Below, one piece after another: positions 26,387-36,613 of a stretch of 64,000 nt of DNA (within the stretch, counting starts at the first letter, position 1; every line of letters begins with the position of its first letter). Location: positions 1-64,000 of the forward strand of contig NZ_MAYT01000001.1 in NCBI RefSeq assembly GCF_001685015.1, in the 5' to 3' direction. Both the position numbers and the translations under genes were made by a program. The notes below the pieces were generated by a model that had not been told where the DNA came from, did not search any database, and saw nothing but the letters and a program-made list of their open reading frames with translations. The DNA comes from Pseudobacillus wudalianchiensis. GTDB lineage: Bacteria; Bacillota; Bacilli; Bacillales; Domibacillaceae.

Positions 26387-27331
26387 ATGAACCCTATAGA
26401 AGCGATTTTGAAGAAATTTCCGTTAATTGTATTAGATGGAGCAATGGCTACAGAACTTGAGCACTATGGCTGTGATTTAAATAATAATCTGTGGTCAGCC
26501 AAGATTTTGATGGAAAAGCCAACTATTATTAAACAAGTCCATATGGATTACTTTCATGCAGGGGCAGATTGTGCTATCACAGCGAGTTACCAAGCTACAA
26601 TCGAAGGCTTTGCCCAGCATGGTCTAAAGGAAAAAGAAACATTAGATTTGATTCAAACGTCTGTCCAATTAGCAAGAGAAGCACGAGATGAATTTTGGAA
26701 TCAGCTCGAAAATCTGGATAACCGGCCAAAACCGTTTGTAGCTGCTTCGATCGGCCCCTATGGTGCTTTTCTCGCGGATGGATCAGAGTATCGTGGCGAT
26801 TACAAGTTAACGGAAGAAGAACTAATTCATTTTCATAGACCGCGTATGAAAGCTTTAATTGAGGCAGGGGCGGAAGTTCTGGCATGTGAAACCATTCCTA
26901 ATATGATAGAAGCTAAAGCGATTGTTAGGTTGTTAGAAGAGGAGTTTCCTGAAATTTATGCGTGGATTAGCTTTAGTGCAAAAGATGATCTCCATATTAG
27001 TAATGGCATTCCTGTTGCGGAGTGTGCATCTTGGCTCGATCAGCATAAACAAGTAGCAGCTGTTGGAATCAATTGTACATCTCCCGAACATATTTCTTCA
27101 TTGATTAAAAGCATAACGGGTCACACAGACAAGCCTATTGTCGTTTATCCTAATTTAGGTGAAGTATACGATGCCTCCACTAAGACGTGGTCTGGAGCGC
27201 CATCTAAAGAAGATTACGCAAGCAACATTGCGGATTGGTATGAGTGTGGTGCACGCTTGATCGGTGGATGCTGTCGAACAAGACCTGAAAATATAAAAAC
27301 TATTGCCGTTTGGTCAAAAGCTGATAGATGA
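26387..27331 (+). CDS. mmuM: Homocysteine S-methyltransferase MmuM (YbgG-like)
   Basis: About 314 residues. Transfers a methyl group from S-methylmethionine (or SAM) to homocysteine. The zinc ligands are visible: Cys in GINCTSPEH and the Cys pair in GGCCRTRPENI. The N-terminus LIVLDGAMATELE is characteristic. I chose the second ATG of an ATGATG pair, 6 nt after GGAGGA. It lies 51 bp after the solute-binding protein and is likely in the same transcript. Confidence 0.93.
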   Translation: MNPIEAILKKFPLIVLDGAMATELEHYGCDLNNNLWSAKILMEKPTIIKQVHMDYFHAGADCAITASYQATIEGFAQHGLKEKETLDLIQTSVQLAREARDEFWNQLENLDNRPKPFVAASIGPYGAFLADGSEYRGDYKLTEEELIHFHRPRMKALIEAGAEVLACETIPNMIEAKAIVRLLEEEFPEIYAWISFSAKDDLHISNGIPVAECASWLDQHKQVAAVGINCTSPEHISSLIKSITGHTDKPIVVYPNLGEVYDASTKTWSGAPSKEDYASNIADWYECGARLIGGCCRTRPENIKTIAVWSKADR

Positions 27332-27416
27332 CAAGGTGCTCCCATTTTGTTTGCATGTATAAAATTCTCTTACCTTCAAAAAATAGATTTATTACATCAT
27401 TTAGGAGGTAAGCAAA

Positions 27417-27602
27417 GTGGATATCCAACGCGCAAAGCAAATCGTTTCCTCACCGGCAGATATCGATGTAACATTCCAAGGCGTGTCTATTTGGATTGAC
27501 GAACTGCATGAAGATGAAAAAATGGCAACCGTCCACCTAAGAGGACCGCTAGAAGAAAGAACACAAGTCGCCATCAAAGATTTAGAAGAAGAGAAAGCGT
27601 AA
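27417..27602 (+). CDS. sspH: H-type small acid-soluble spore protein
   Basis: A 61-residue protein starting MDIQRAKQIVSSPADIDV, with FQGVSIWID in the middle; this is the SspH family signature. It is expected in the spore core under SigG/SigF control, but I see no convincing sporulation promoter. GTG start behind AGGAGGT. Confidence 0.88.
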   Translation: MDIQRAKQIVSSPADIDVTFQGVSIWIDELHEDEKMATVHLRGPLEERTQVAIKDLEEEKA

Positions 27603-27605
27603 GAG

Positions 27606-27656
27606 AAGGAGTCAGCCCCTTCCTCACTTTAAAGTGATGGAGGACTGACTCCTTTT
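27606..27656. terminator. Convergent terminator of sspH and ytqA
   Basis: AAGGAGTCAG pairs with CTGACTCCTT, with an inner stem around CACTTTAAAGTG and a T run. It overlaps the ytqA stop. Confidence 0.8.
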
Positions 27657-28577
27657 TCCTTGCCAGCTGTCGCGTCGCTGCAGCTCGGCGTCAATGGCGT
27701 TCAGAACGGTCCATTTGTCTACGCTCCACATGGGACCGATCATCAAGTTGATCGGTCCGTCGCCGGTAATGCGATGGATGATCATTTCTGGAGGCAAAAT
27801 TTCAAGCTGGTCGCAAACGAGGTTAACGTAATCGTCAAGTGATAGGAATTCGAGCAATCCTTTCTCGTATTGCTTGACCATTGGTGTGCCTTTTAATAGG
27901 TGCAGCAAATGAATTTTTATCCCTTGCACATCAAGGCTAGCCACCGTCTGAGCAGTTTCCATCATCATGTCCGGTGTTTCAAGAGGAAGGCCGTTAATAA
28001 TATGAGAGCAGACACGAATGTTATGCTTACGCAATTTTTCTACACCTTCTACGTAAGTAGAAAAGTCGTGTGCCCGGTTAACAAGAGCCGCTGTTTTTTC
28101 ATGAACAGTCTGCAAGCCGAGTTCTACCCATAAATAGGTCCGTTTATTGAGTTCAGCCAAATAGTCAACGACCTCATCCGGAAGGCAGTCTGGACGGGTG
28201 GCGATGGACAGCCCGACTACTCCTTCTTGTTTCAGAACGGTTTCATACTTTTCTTTTAATACTTCTACCGGAGCATGAGTATTTGTATAGGCCTGAAAAT
28301 ACGCCATATATTTGCCGTCTTTCCATTTACGGTGCATTTTCTCCTTGATGTCGTGGAATTGCTTTTCCAGACTAACAGCCCGGCTGCCAGCAAAGTCCCC
28401 GGAGCCAGCTGCACTGCAAAAAGTACAGCCGCCGAATGCGACTGTGCCATCACGGTTTGGGCAGTCAAATCCGCCGTCTAGTGCTACTTTAAATACTTTG
28501 TGTCCAAAGTGACGGCGTAAATGGTAATTCCATGTATGATAACGTTTATTGTCACTTGCATAAGGAAACGGATTCAT
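27624..28577 (-). CDS. ytqA: YtqA, radical SAM protein (TIGR01212 family)
   Basis: A 317-residue radical SAM enzyme of the YtqA/YhcC family with cluster-binding Cys in CPNRDGTVAFGGCTFC, a C-x12-C-x2-C pattern typical of this family. GLSIATRPDCLP and WVELGLQTVHE are also diagnostic. Substrate unknown; a tRNA modification role is often suggested. I chose the ATG at 28577 behind GAGAGGTGAG; the frame is open to 28649. Confidence 0.93.
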   Translation of the reverse strand: MNPFPYASDNKRYHTWNYHLRRHFGHKVFKVALDGGFDCPNRDGTVAFGGCTFCSAAGSGDFAGSRAVSLEKQFHDIKEKMHRKWKDGKYMAYFQAYTNTHAPVEVLKEKYETVLKQEGVVGLSIATRPDCLPDEVVDYLAELNKRTYLWVELGLQTVHEKTAALVNRAHDFSTYVEGVEKLRKHNIRVCSHIINGLPLETPDMMMETAQTVASLDVQGIKIHLLHLLKGTPMVKQYEKGLLEFLSLDDYVNLVCDQLEILPPEMIIHRITGDGPINLMIGPMWSVDKWTVLNAIDAELQRRDSWQGKRSQSSITLK

Positions 28578-28766
28578 GTTTATTCTTCTCACCTCTCTGC
28601 CGCATAAAGAAAATTTTATCATGAGTAGCTGAGAGAAAGCGAGCTCCATTTTAAGGGGACTAGTCAGAATTTTAAGTTCAGCAAACAGCTTGAAAATAAT
28701 GGCTAGACGTTCTACAATACTATTTTGGAACTCGAAATAATTGAATAAAACAGGAGAGGATACAGT

Positions 28767-29963
28767 ATGCCAAAAGCAGTTTGGCTGTTAGTAGTCGGCA
28801 TGGTGATTAATGTGACAGGTGCTTCATTCTTGTGGCCTCTCAACACCATTTACATACATGGTGAGTTAGGGAAATCCTTGTCAGTCGCAGGGATTGTTTT
28901 AATGTTAAATGCTGGGGCTAACGTTGTCGGCAACTTGCTCGGCGGGGCTTTCTTTGACCGGTTTGGCGGCTATCGAACGATCTTACTCGGAGCAGGCTTG
29001 AACTTGATGGCGATGGCTGGCATGACCATGTGGCACGGCTGGTCCCACTATGTGATTTTTTTAACGATTGTTGGCTTTGGATCAGGAGTTGTTTTTCCGG
29101 CTGTCTATGCGCTTGTCGGTGCTATTTGGCCGGAGGGAGGACGCCGTGCATTCAACGCTATTTATATTTCGCAAAACGCGGGAGTGGCGTTAGGGTCTGC
29201 CATGGGCGGATTCGTTGCTTCCTTTTCGTTTAATTACATCTTTATGGCGAACACGTTTCTGTTTGCTGTTTTCTTTCTTATTGCCGCTTTTGGCTACCGG
29301 CAAATGGCCAATGTTGCAGGGGTACAGACAAATGTCATTGCGGAAAACGGAAAAGTAAAAAACCGCAGCAAGCTTACAGCTCTCTTTATATTATGTACAG
29401 CTTATATGCTTTGCTGGGTTGGCTACGTACAGTGGCAATCAACTATTGCGAACTACACACAAGAAGTGAATATCAGCTTAGGAGAATATAGCTTGTTGTG
29501 GACGATTAACGGTTTGATAATTGTATTTGGCCAGCCGCTCGTTAACTTTTTCGTCCGGCCTTTCCAAGATAACTTAAAGAAGCAAATTGTGATTGGCATC
29601 CTTATTTTCATGGGATCATTTGGGATCACAGCCTTTGCGAGTGACTTTAAAGGCTTTTTAGCAGCGATGCTCATTTTAACCATCGGTGAAATGTTCGTCT
29701 GGCCGGCGGTGCCAACCATAGCCAGCCAGCTGTCACCTAAAGGACGGGATGGATTTTACCAAGGAATTGTGAATAGCACGGCAACAGCCGGGCGGATGTT
29801 CGGTCCCGTGCTTGGTGGAATCCTCGTTGACGTATACGGCATGTCGGTATTGTTCGTGACCTTGATTGCCTTCTTGTTCATTAGTATCGGCTTAACAATG
29901 GTTTACGACCATCCGTTGAAAAAAAGAAAAGAAGTCCCATCTCCTTCCATATCTTCTCTTTAA
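28767..29963 (+). CDS. yttB: MFS transporter (YttB-like)
   Basis: A 12-helix major facilitator protein of 398 residues with the loop motif GGAFFDRFGGYR between helices 2 and 3. It is probably a drug/proton antiporter; the substrate is unknown. CAGGAGAGG lies upstream of the ATG. Its place between ytqA and leuS matches B. subtilis yttB. Confidence 0.87.
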   Translation: MPKAVWLLVVGMVINVTGASFLWPLNTIYIHGELGKSLSVAGIVLMLNAGANVVGNLLGGAFFDRFGGYRTILLGAGLNLMAMAGMTMWHGWSHYVIFLTIVGFGSGVVFPAVYALVGAIWPEGGRRAFNAIYISQNAGVALGSAMGGFVASFSFNYIFMANTFLFAVFFLIAAFGYRQMANVAGVQTNVIAENGKVKNRSKLTALFILCTAYMLCWVGYVQWQSTIANYTQEVNISLGEYSLLWTINGLIIVFGQPLVNFFVRPFQDNLKKQIVIGILIFMGSFGITAFASDFKGFLAAMLILTIGEMFVWPAVPTIASQLSPKGRDGFYQGIVNSTATAGRMFGPVLGGILVDVYGMSVLFVTLIAFLFISIGLTMVYDHPLKKRKEVPSPSISSL

Positions 29964-29965
29964 GC

Positions 29966-29994
29966 TTGCAACTGTGGGCAATTTTGTCTAAAAT
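29966..29994 (+). promoter_or_regulatory. SigA promoter of leuS
   Basis: TTGCAA (29966-29971), 17-bp spacer and TAAAAT (29989-29994) directly upstream of the T-box leader. Confidence 0.75.
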
Positions 29995-30002
29995 AGTCGT
30001 AG

Positions 30003-30251
30003 ATTGAATAAGCAAAAGATGATGACAAGGAATAGTAATGACGACTTTCGGTTTTAGAGAGCTGGCGGTAGGTGCAAGCCAGTCCGGAACCTCATGAACT
30101 CGCCTTTGGAATTGCAGGTGCGAACCATAATAAGTAGTGCCTGCCGCCGATCTGCGTTAAAGACGTAAAGCAGGGTGCCGATTAAGGGCACTAATCTGGG
30201 TGGTACCGCGGGAACTATACTCTCGTCCCAATTATGGGGCGGGAGTTTTTT
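30003..30251 (+). promoter_or_regulatory. T-box leader of leuS (Leu specifier CTC)
   Basis: The T-box sequence GGGTGGTACCGCG lies at 30198-30210. A CTC triplet in GAACTCGCC (30099-30101) is the probable specifier. A terminator follows at 30219-30246 with a T run, ending 28 bp before leuS. Uncharged tRNA-Leu should favour the antiterminator. Confidence 0.95.
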
Positions 30252-30278
30252 AATATTCAACATGGAAGGGTGTTACAG

Positions 30279-32690
30279 ATGAGTTTCGATCATCAGCAGA
30301 TTGAAAAGAAATGGCAGCAGTATTGGGAAAACAATAAAACGTTTAAAACAACTGAAAAACAAGAACAGCCTAAATTTTACGCGCTTGATATGTTTCCTTA
30401 TCCATCAGGAGCCGGACTTCATGTCGGCCATCCGGAAGGTTACACAGCAACAGATATTTTATCACGCATGAAGCGGATGCAAGGTTACAACGTTCTTCAT
30501 CCGATGGGGTGGGATGCGTTTGGGTTGCCGGCAGAACAATACGCATTGGATACAGGAAATGACCCAGCGGAATTTACTGAACAAAACATTAATAACTTCC
30601 GTCGTCAAATTAAGTCACTCGGCTTCTCTTACGATTGGGATCGGGAAATTAATACGACAGATCCGGAATATTATAAATGGACGCAGTGGATCTTCCTGCA
30701 GCTTTATAAAAAGGGCTTGGCTTATATTGATGAAGTAGCGGTTAACTGGTGTCCGGCTCTTGGAACAGTACTTGCCAATGAAGAAGTGATCGATGGCAAG
30801 AGTGAGCGGGGAGGCCACCCGGTTGAACGTCGTCCAATGAAGCAATGGATGTTAAAAATTACAGCATATGCTGACCGTTTACTAGAAGATTTAGAAGAGC
30901 TCGACTGGCCGGAAAGCATTAAAGATATGCAGCGCAACTGGATCGGCCGTTCAGAAGGAGCAGAAGTGACATTCGCGATTAATGGTCATGATGAAACATT
31001 TACGGTATTCACGACGCGTCCAGATACACTTTTTGGAGCTACATACGCTGTTTTAGCGCCAGAGCATCCATTTGTAGCGAAAATTACAACGGATGAACAG
31101 AAAGAGGCTGTTGCTGGCTATTTAGACAAAATTAAAGCGAAAAGTGATCTTGAACGTACAGACCTTGCTAAAGAGAAAACAGGTGTTTTTACGGGTGCTT
31201 ATGCCATCAACCCAGTAAATGACGAGAAAATGCCGATTTGGATTGCGGATTACGTATTAATGAGCTACGGAACAGGTGCAATTATGGCGGTGCCTGCACA
31301 TGATGAACGTGATTATGAGTTTGCTAAAACATTTGATCTGCCGATTAAGGAAGTAGTGGCTGGCGGAGACGTTGAAAAAGAAGCTTATACTGGTGATGGA
31401 GAACATGTAAACTCTGACTTTTTAAATGGCTTAAATAAAGAAGAAGCGATTCAAAAAATGATCGAGTGGCTTGAAGAAAAAGGTATTGGTACGAAGAAAG
31501 TAACGTACCGTCTTCGTGATTGGCTGTTCAGCCGCCAGCGTTACTGGGGAGAGCCGATTCCAATTATCCATTGGGAAGATGGCACAATGAGCACAGTTCC
31601 TGAAGAAGAACTGCCGCTTATGCTTCCCGTTACAACGGAAATTAAACCAAGTGGAACAGGTGAATCACCGCTTGCGAACATTGATGATTGGGTTAATATC
31701 GTTGATCCGGAAACTGGCAAAAAAGGCCGCCGTGAAACGAATACAATGCCGCAATGGGCGGGAAGCTGCTGGTATTACCTGCGCTTTATCGACCCTCGTA
31801 ACAGTGAAGCGCTTGCCGCTGAGGACAAGCTAAGAGAATGGCTGCCGGTTGATATTTATATCGGCGGAGCAGAACATGCCGTGCTTCATTTATTGTACGC
31901 TCGCTTCTGGCATAAAGTGTTATACGATCTGGGCGTCGTTCATACGAAAGAGCCGTTTCAAAAGCTGTTTAACCAAGGAATGATCCTTGGCGAAAATAAT
32001 GAAAAAATGAGTAAATCAAAAGGAAATGTTGTAAATCCAGATGAAATAGTAGAAAGTCATGGAGCGGATACACTTCGCCTATATGAAATGTTTATGGGAC
32101 CGCTTGATGCTTCTATTGCTTGGTCTACAACTGGTTTAGATGGTGCTCGCCGCTTCCTTGACCGTATTTGGCGCTTATTCGTTCAAGAAAAAGGTGAATT
32201 GAGCGAAAAGATTACCGGTGCGGGCAATGAGCTTGAAAAAGTATACCATCAAACGGTGAGAAAAGTGACGGAAGACTATGAACACTTACGTTTCAATACC
32301 GCGATTTCTCAAATGATGGTGTTCATTAACGAGGGCTATAAAGCAACTACTATTCCTAAAGAATATGTGGAAGGCTTTGTTAAATTACTTTCTCCAGTGG
32401 CTCCGCATTTAGCAGAAGAAATGTGGGAAAAGCTAGGACATGAAGGGACGATCAGCTATCAGCCATGGCCGACATACGACGAGTCTAAGCTTGTAGATGA
32501 CGAGGTAGAAATTGTCATTCAGGTAAATGGCAAAATGAAAGCAAAATTAATGATCTCTAAAGAAGCAACAAAAGAAGAGATGGAACAAATTGCAAGGAAC
32601 GATGAAAAAGTACAAGAACAAATTGCCGGCAAAACAGTGCGCAAGGTCATTGCTGTACCAGGCAAGCTCGTGAATATCGTAGCGAACTAA
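30279..32690 (+). CDS. leuS: Leucyl-tRNA synthetase LeuS
   Basis: Class I aminoacyl-tRNA synthetase of 803 residues. HIGH motif as HVGH (residues 48-51), KMSKS at residues 576-580, the CP1 editing domain between them with [12 protein letters not shown], and a normal C-terminal domain. The ATG at 30279 is preceded by GGAAGGG; the open frame begins at 30234 inside the T-box terminator and cannot be the start. Confidence 0.98.
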   Translation: MSFDHQQIEKKWQQYWENNKTFKTTEKQEQPKFYALDMFPYPSGAGLHVGHPEGYTATDILSRMKRMQGYNVLHPMGWDAFGLPAEQYALDTGNDPAEFTEQNINNFRRQIKSLGFSYDWDREINTTDPEYYKWTQWIFLQLYKKGLAYIDEVAVNWCPALGTVLANEEVIDGKSERGGHPVERRPMKQWMLKITAYADRLLEDLEELDWPESIKDMQRNWIGRSEGAEVTFAINGHDETFTVFTTRPDTLFGATYAVLAPEHPFVAKITTDEQKEAVAGYLDKIKAKSDLERTDLAKEKTGVFTGAYAINPVNDEKMPIWIADYVLMSYGTGAIMAVPAHDERDYEFAKTFDLPIKEVVAGGDVEKEAYTGDGEHVNSDFLNGLNKEEAIQKMIEWLEEKGIGTKKVTYRLRDWLFSRQRYWGEPIPIIHWEDGTMSTVPEEELPLMLPVTTEIKPSGTGESPLANIDDWVNIVDPETGKKGRRETNTMPQWAGSCWYYLRFIDPRNSEALAAEDKLREWLPVDIYIGGAEHAVLHLLYARFWHKVLYDLGVVHTKEPFQKLFNQGMILGENNEKMSKSKGNVVNPDEIVESHGADTLRLYEMFMGPLDASIAWSTTGLDGARRFLDRIWRLFVQEKGELSEKITGAGNELEKVYHQTVRKVTEDYEHLRFNTAISQMMVFINEGYKATTIPKEYVEGFVKLLSPVAPHLAEEMWEKLGHEGTISYQPWPTYDESKLVDDEVEIVIQVNGKMKAKLMISKEATKEEMEQIARNDEKVQEQIAGKTVRKVIAVPGKLVNIVAN

Positions 32691-32706
32691 AGAAAGGGTG
32701 GGGAAT

Positions 32707-33012
32707 ATGGAACCAATTCCACAAATTACACCAGAAGAATTGAAACAAAAACTAGCTAACAGAGAAAAATTAGAGATCGTTGATGTGCGTGAAGACGAGG
32801 AAGTGGCTGGCGGGAAAATTCCGGAAGCTAAGCACATCGTTATGGGAACTATTCCAGAGCACTTAGATCAGTTTGATAAAGACAAAGAATACATTTTCGT
32901 TTGCCGTTCTGGCCGCCGCAGTGAAAACGTCTGCTACTATATGCGAGATCAAGGGTTCAAGGTCCGCAATATGACAGGCGGCATGCTTGAATGGACGGGA
33001 GAAACAAAATAA
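32707..33012 (+). CDS. ytwF: YtwF, single-domain rhodanese
   Basis: A 101-residue rhodanese with the active-site Cys in VCRSGRRS. It is likely to carry persulfide sulfur in the cytoplasm. It lies 16 bp after leuS and is probably co-transcribed. I chose the ATG at 32707; a GTG at 32698 is in frame but overlaps the GGGTGGGG site. Confidence 0.9.
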   Translation: MEPIPQITPEELKQKLANREKLEIVDVREDEEVAGGKIPEAKHIVMGTIPEHLDQFDKDKEYIFVCRSGRRSENVCYYMRDQGFKVRNMTGGMLEWTGETK

Positions 33013-33019
33013 GGTGATC

Positions 33020-33053
33020 AGCTGTCCCCTATTAATAAGGGGGCAGTTTTTTT
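33020..33053 (+). terminator. Terminator after ytwF
   Basis: CTGTCCCCTA / TAAGGGGGCAG stem and T run. Confidence 0.88.
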
Positions 33054-33283
33054 GTGGGAAAATGAATGATCGAGCTAATGTTATCTGAAATGAGAGCGGC
33101 TATATCTATAGATAAGTGGACGATATCGAGAGTCGGGTAGAATAGATCAGGACTAAAAAGCTTATATCATGACTTCTGCGTTAAAGATTGAGAATCAGTC
33201 ATACTTCGGTCTATTTAACACATGCTAAAAAAGATATTCAACGAGTGAATATCTTCTTACAAATTTCCGGTGAGGTGAGCGTA

Positions 33284-33439
33284 ATGAGCAGAAAAGATTG
33301 GCTTGATCCGAACTCTCAGAAGTTTCACCATAATTGGACGAGACCGAAGCGGACAAATTCACAAGTGAACGGGCACACAGAGGTGTCGTTGCGCACAAGA
33401 ATTAACCAAAGCGTCTCAAACGAAAACCGGTTTTGTTAG
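33284..33439 (+). CDS. Small basic protein of unknown function (51 aa)
   Basis: A short polar, Asn/Arg/Ser-rich protein that begins MSRKDWLDPNSQKFHHNW. No membrane segment and no domain that I know. GAGGTGAG lies 6 nt upstream of the ATG and a clean terminator follows, which supports a real gene. The size and composition are compatible with a spore-associated peptide, but this is a guess. The 230-bp gap before it shows no other gene. Confidence 0.65.
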   Translation: MSRKDWLDPNSQKFHHNWTRPKRTNSQVNGHTEVSLRTRINQSVSNENRFC

Positions 33440-33447
33440 TATAAAGT

Positions 33448-33475
33448 AAAAGGCAGGGAGATTTCCCTGCTTTTT
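33448..33475. terminator. Terminator between the 51-aa gene and ytfP
   Basis: AAAAGGCAGGGA pairs with TCCCTGCTTTTT around a 4-nt loop; usable from both sides. Confidence 0.88.
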
Positions 33476-34727
33476 ACTGTGCTGCATTTAAGCCGGCAAG
33501 CCGGCCGGTGATAAGGGCAGAAGTAATATTGTAGCCACCTGTATATCCATGGATGTCGAGTACTTCACCGCAAAAAAATAAGCCGGGCATTTTCTTAGAA
33601 GCCATTGTTTTCGGATCCACTTCTTTAATCGAGATTCCGCCGCCCGTTACAAAGGCTTTTTCAAGCGGGAGCGTGCCATTAATGGCCAAGCGGAATTGCT
33701 TGCATAAATGAGCAAACTGTCGAATCTTTTCGGTGCTGACACCATTGCCGGGTATTTCTTCATCGATGTCCGCTTCGGCAAGTAAAAAGAGTAAATAACG
33801 CTCAGGCAACAAGCCCTTTAAGATATTTTTTACTGCTTTTTTTGGATGGTCAGCGAGCAGCTGGCGAACTTCCTCAAATAATTTTTCTTCATTTTTATCA
33901 GGCAGGCTGTCAATAGCCATAAATACTTCGCCTGTTTTGCTTTTCTTGAGTGCTTTGACGACAAATTGACTGCAGCGCAAGACTGCCGGTCCGGATAGGC
34001 CGAAATGGGTAAAAATCATATCCATTCGATGAGTGATAATGGGCTTGCCTTTAGGATTTAAGACACTGACGGCTACATCGCGAAGTGACAGCCCTTGGAG
34101 TTTTTTCTCCTTAATAAAGGGTTCTTCAGAAGTGACCGGCACCTCTGTCGGATAAAGCTCTGTTACGGTGTGGCCAGCTTTTTCTGCCCACGGATAGGCA
34201 TCGCCGGTAGAACCAGTATGAGGAACGGAGCTGCCGCCTGCCGCTATGACAACAGAGTGGCTGCGGATGATTTGACCATCACGTAAAACAATTCCAGCCG
34301 TACGGTCATTTTCAAAGAGAAGATCAGCTACCGCTGTATTGACCCGAATCTCAATATTGAGTTCTTTCATCCGGTTAAGCAGGGCATCCACGACTGATTG
34401 GGCTTTATTGCTTACTGGAAACATACGCCCATGGTCTTCTTCTTTAAGAGAGACACCCAAGTTTTCAAAAAACCGAATGATGTCTTCGTTATTAAAAATG
34501 GAGAAGGCACTATATAGAAAACGCCCGTTACCGGGGATATGCTTAATAATTTCATCAACAGGCAAACGGTTTGTCACATTGCAGCGGCCGCCGCCTGATA
34601 TCGCGAGCTTCCGTCCAAGCTTGCTGCCTTTATCAACAAGTAATACGCGCGCTTTTTGCTCACCCGCTGCAATCGCTGCCATTAAGCCGGAGGGACCGCC
34701 GCCGACGATAATTACATCATACTCCAT
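33474..34727 (-). CDS. ytfP: YtfP, HI0933-family flavoprotein
   Basis: About 417 residues. FAD-binding Rossmann motif [11 protein letters not shown] at the N-terminus, then [16 protein letters not shown] and a C-terminal [16 protein letters not shown], all diagnostic of the YhiN/HI0933 NAD(P)/FAD oxidoreductases. Exact reaction unknown. I chose the ATG at 34727 (GAAGGGAG upstream); the frame is open to 34781. Confidence 0.92.
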   Translation of the reverse strand: MEYDVIIVGGGPSGLMAAIAAGEQKARVLLVDKGSKLGRKLAISGGGRCNVTNRLPVDEIIKHIPGNGRFLYSAFSIFNNEDIIRFFENLGVSLKEEDHGRMFPVSNKAQSVVDALLNRMKELNIEIRVNTAVADLLFENDRTAGIVLRDGQIIRSHSVVIAAGGSSVPHTGSTGDAYPWAEKAGHTVTELYPTEVPVTSEEPFIKEKKLQGLSLRDVAVSVLNPKGKPIITHRMDMIFTHFGLSGPAVLRCSQFVVKALKKSKTGEVFMAIDSLPDKNEEKLFEEVRQLLADHPKKAVKNILKGLLPERYLLFLLAEADIDEEIPGNGVSTEKIRQFAHLCKQFRLAINGTLPLEKAFVTGGGISIKEVDPKTMASKKMPGLFFCGEVLDIHGYTGGYNITSALITGRLAGLNAAQ

Positions 34728-34796
34728 TATGGACTCCCTTCTTTCTTGAACAATTCTTTTCATAGTAGTTGATTTATTCACTAGTTGTCAATCATT

Positions 34797-34829
34797 ACAA
34801 AAAAAGAGAACCGCTAGAGGGTTCTCTTC
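34797..34829 (-). terminator. Terminator of the efflux operon
   Basis: On the minus strand AGAGAACC pairs with GGTTCTCT and is followed by a T run, just after the MFS gene. Confidence 0.82.
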
Positions 34830-34830
34830 A

Positions 34831-36600
34831 TTAAGGTTTTGCTATTCCTTTCTTTTTAGAAGGCAGGAAGAAGGCGAGCAGCAAGGCAATGCCTGCTAAA
34901 ACGGTAGCCACGACAAAGGCATCATTAATCCCTTTAATCGTTGATAGCTTCATGCCTTCGCTATACAGCGTGAGAACAGACTTCATGTAACCAGACTCTC
35001 CGCCGCCAAATGCCTGGCTTAAGGCAGCGACTTTATTTTGAATAAAAGAATTCGTCGTCGTAACCTGGTTTTCATAATCAGCCATATGGAAAGAACTCTG
35101 TCTCGTCATGATCGTCACGAGAAAAGCTGTTCCGATCGAGCCGGCAACTTGGCGAATCGTATTAGACATCGCTGTACCGTGAGCGATCAATTTCATTGGC
35201 AGCACGTTCATTCCAGCTGTCATAATCGGCATCATGATAAGGGACATCCCGAATGAGCGCAAAATGTAAATCATGAGAATACTGCGGTAAGGGGTGTCGG
35301 CTGTCAAATGGGTAAATTCATAGGTTCCATATGTTGTAATCGCCAATCCCACCACAGCAAGCCAACGAATGCCGTATTTATCGAATATCTTCCCGGCAAT
35401 GGGTCCCATCAGCCCCATAATCAAGGCACCAGGAAGAAGCAGCAAGCCTGATTCCATTGGCGTAAACCCGCGGATATTTTGCAAATAAACAGGCAAGAGC
35501 AGCATACCGCCGAACAATGCCATCGTAATGATGGAGTTGATCAAAAGGGTAAAGGTGAACATATTAAATTTAAATACATTCATGTTAAGCATAGGTGTTT
35601 CTGAAACAAGCTGTTTCCAAACAAAGATCACGAGAGAGATAATCCCAATCATAAGCGATAAGATAACCTCTGCGCTATCCCATCCATTGTTGCCGGCTTC
35701 ACTAAAGCCGTATAGCAAACCGCCAAATCCGATAGAAGAGGTAACAAGGCTGAAAACGTCAAGCTTCAAATCAACTGTTTCACTCTTAAGGTGGAACAGG
35801 CGGGTCGCCAGAAGGATATCCACTATACCGAGAATGAACATGCCATAAAACATAAGATTCCATTCATAATGCTGGATTACCCAACCCGTAAGCGTCGGGC
35901 CGATCGCTGGAGCAAGAATCATCGCAATCCCCATTGTTCCCATGGCGGCTCCGCGCTTTTCCGGAGGGAAAAGCGTCATAAAGACATTTGTTCCAAGCGG
36001 CATAAGCACACCTGCACCGATTGCTTGAATAACACGGCCGATCATCATAATCGTGAATGTTCCGGAAACAGCACAGATGAGAGAGCCAATTGTAAAGGAA
36101 AGCATAGATAAAATAAAGAGCTTTCGAAAACCGTATTTTAGAATTAGAAAGGCACTGATTGGGATCATGATCCCATTGACAAGCATAAAGCCGGTCATCA
36201 ACCACTGAGCCGTACTTGTTGATACATTAAAGTCGCTCATCATAACGGGCAGTGCCACGTTAATTAATGTTTGGTTTAAAATTGCAATAAACATTCCGAA
36301 TAATAAAACGGCCAGAACAGCTCCAGTTCGCTTTTTAGGTTCTTCTTCTGGGGAATGAATTTCACGGGCTACTTCAGCCCCTATTTCTTCCTGAGCTTCT
36401 TCCTGAATATTTTCAGGTTCTATTGTTTTCGAAGAGATGGTTTCCTGCTGGACAGCAACAGCTGCTTGTTGAGATGTTTCTGCTTCTATAACAGGCAAAG
36501 CTGTTTCTTTTTTTCTGCGTTTCGCGGCTAGACGCTTATTAACAAAAGCGACCACAATAACGGATAAAATAACGTAACCAATTAGAAAAGCTGATGCCAT
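34831..36600 (-). CDS. DHA2-family (EmrB/QacA) drug efflux MFS transporter with N-terminal extension
   Basis: 589 residues. From about residue 93 it is an ordinary 14-helix DHA2 exporter, with the motif LNQTLINVALPVMM in helix 1. Before that lies an unusual extension: one hydrophobic helix (residues about 3-22), a basic RLAAKRRKK patch and an acidic Glu/Gln-rich linker of about 55 residues. The gene follows hlyD by 13 bp, and the pair should form an efflux pump across the membrane. Confidence 0.92.
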   Translation of the reverse strand: MASAFLIGYVILSVIVVAFVNKRLAAKRRKKETALPVIEAETSQQAAVAVQQETISSKTIEPENIQEEAQEEIGAEVAREIHSPEEEPKKRTGAVLAVLLFGMFIAILNQTLINVALPVMMSDFNVSTSTAQWLMTGFMLVNGIMIPISAFLILKYGFRKLFILSMLSFTIGSLICAVSGTFTIMMIGRVIQAIGAGVLMPLGTNVFMTLFPPEKRGAAMGTMGIAMILAPAIGPTLTGWVIQHYEWNLMFYGMFILGIVDILLATRLFHLKSETVDLKLDVFSLVTSSIGFGGLLYGFSEAGNNGWDSAEVILSLMIGIISLVIFVWKQLVSETPMLNMNVFKFNMFTFTLLINSIITMALFGGMLLLPVYLQNIRGFTPMESGLLLLPGALIMGLMGPIAGKIFDKYGIRWLAVVGLAITTYGTYEFTHLTADTPYRSILMIYILRSFGMSLIMMPIMTAGMNVLPMKLIAHGTAMSNTIRQVAGSIGTAFLVTIMTRQSSFHMADYENQVTTTNSFIQNKVAALSQAFGGGESGYMKSVLTLYSEGMKLSTIKGINDAFVVATVLAGIALLLAFFLPSKKKGIAKP

Positions 36601-36613
36601 TTATCCCTCCTCC

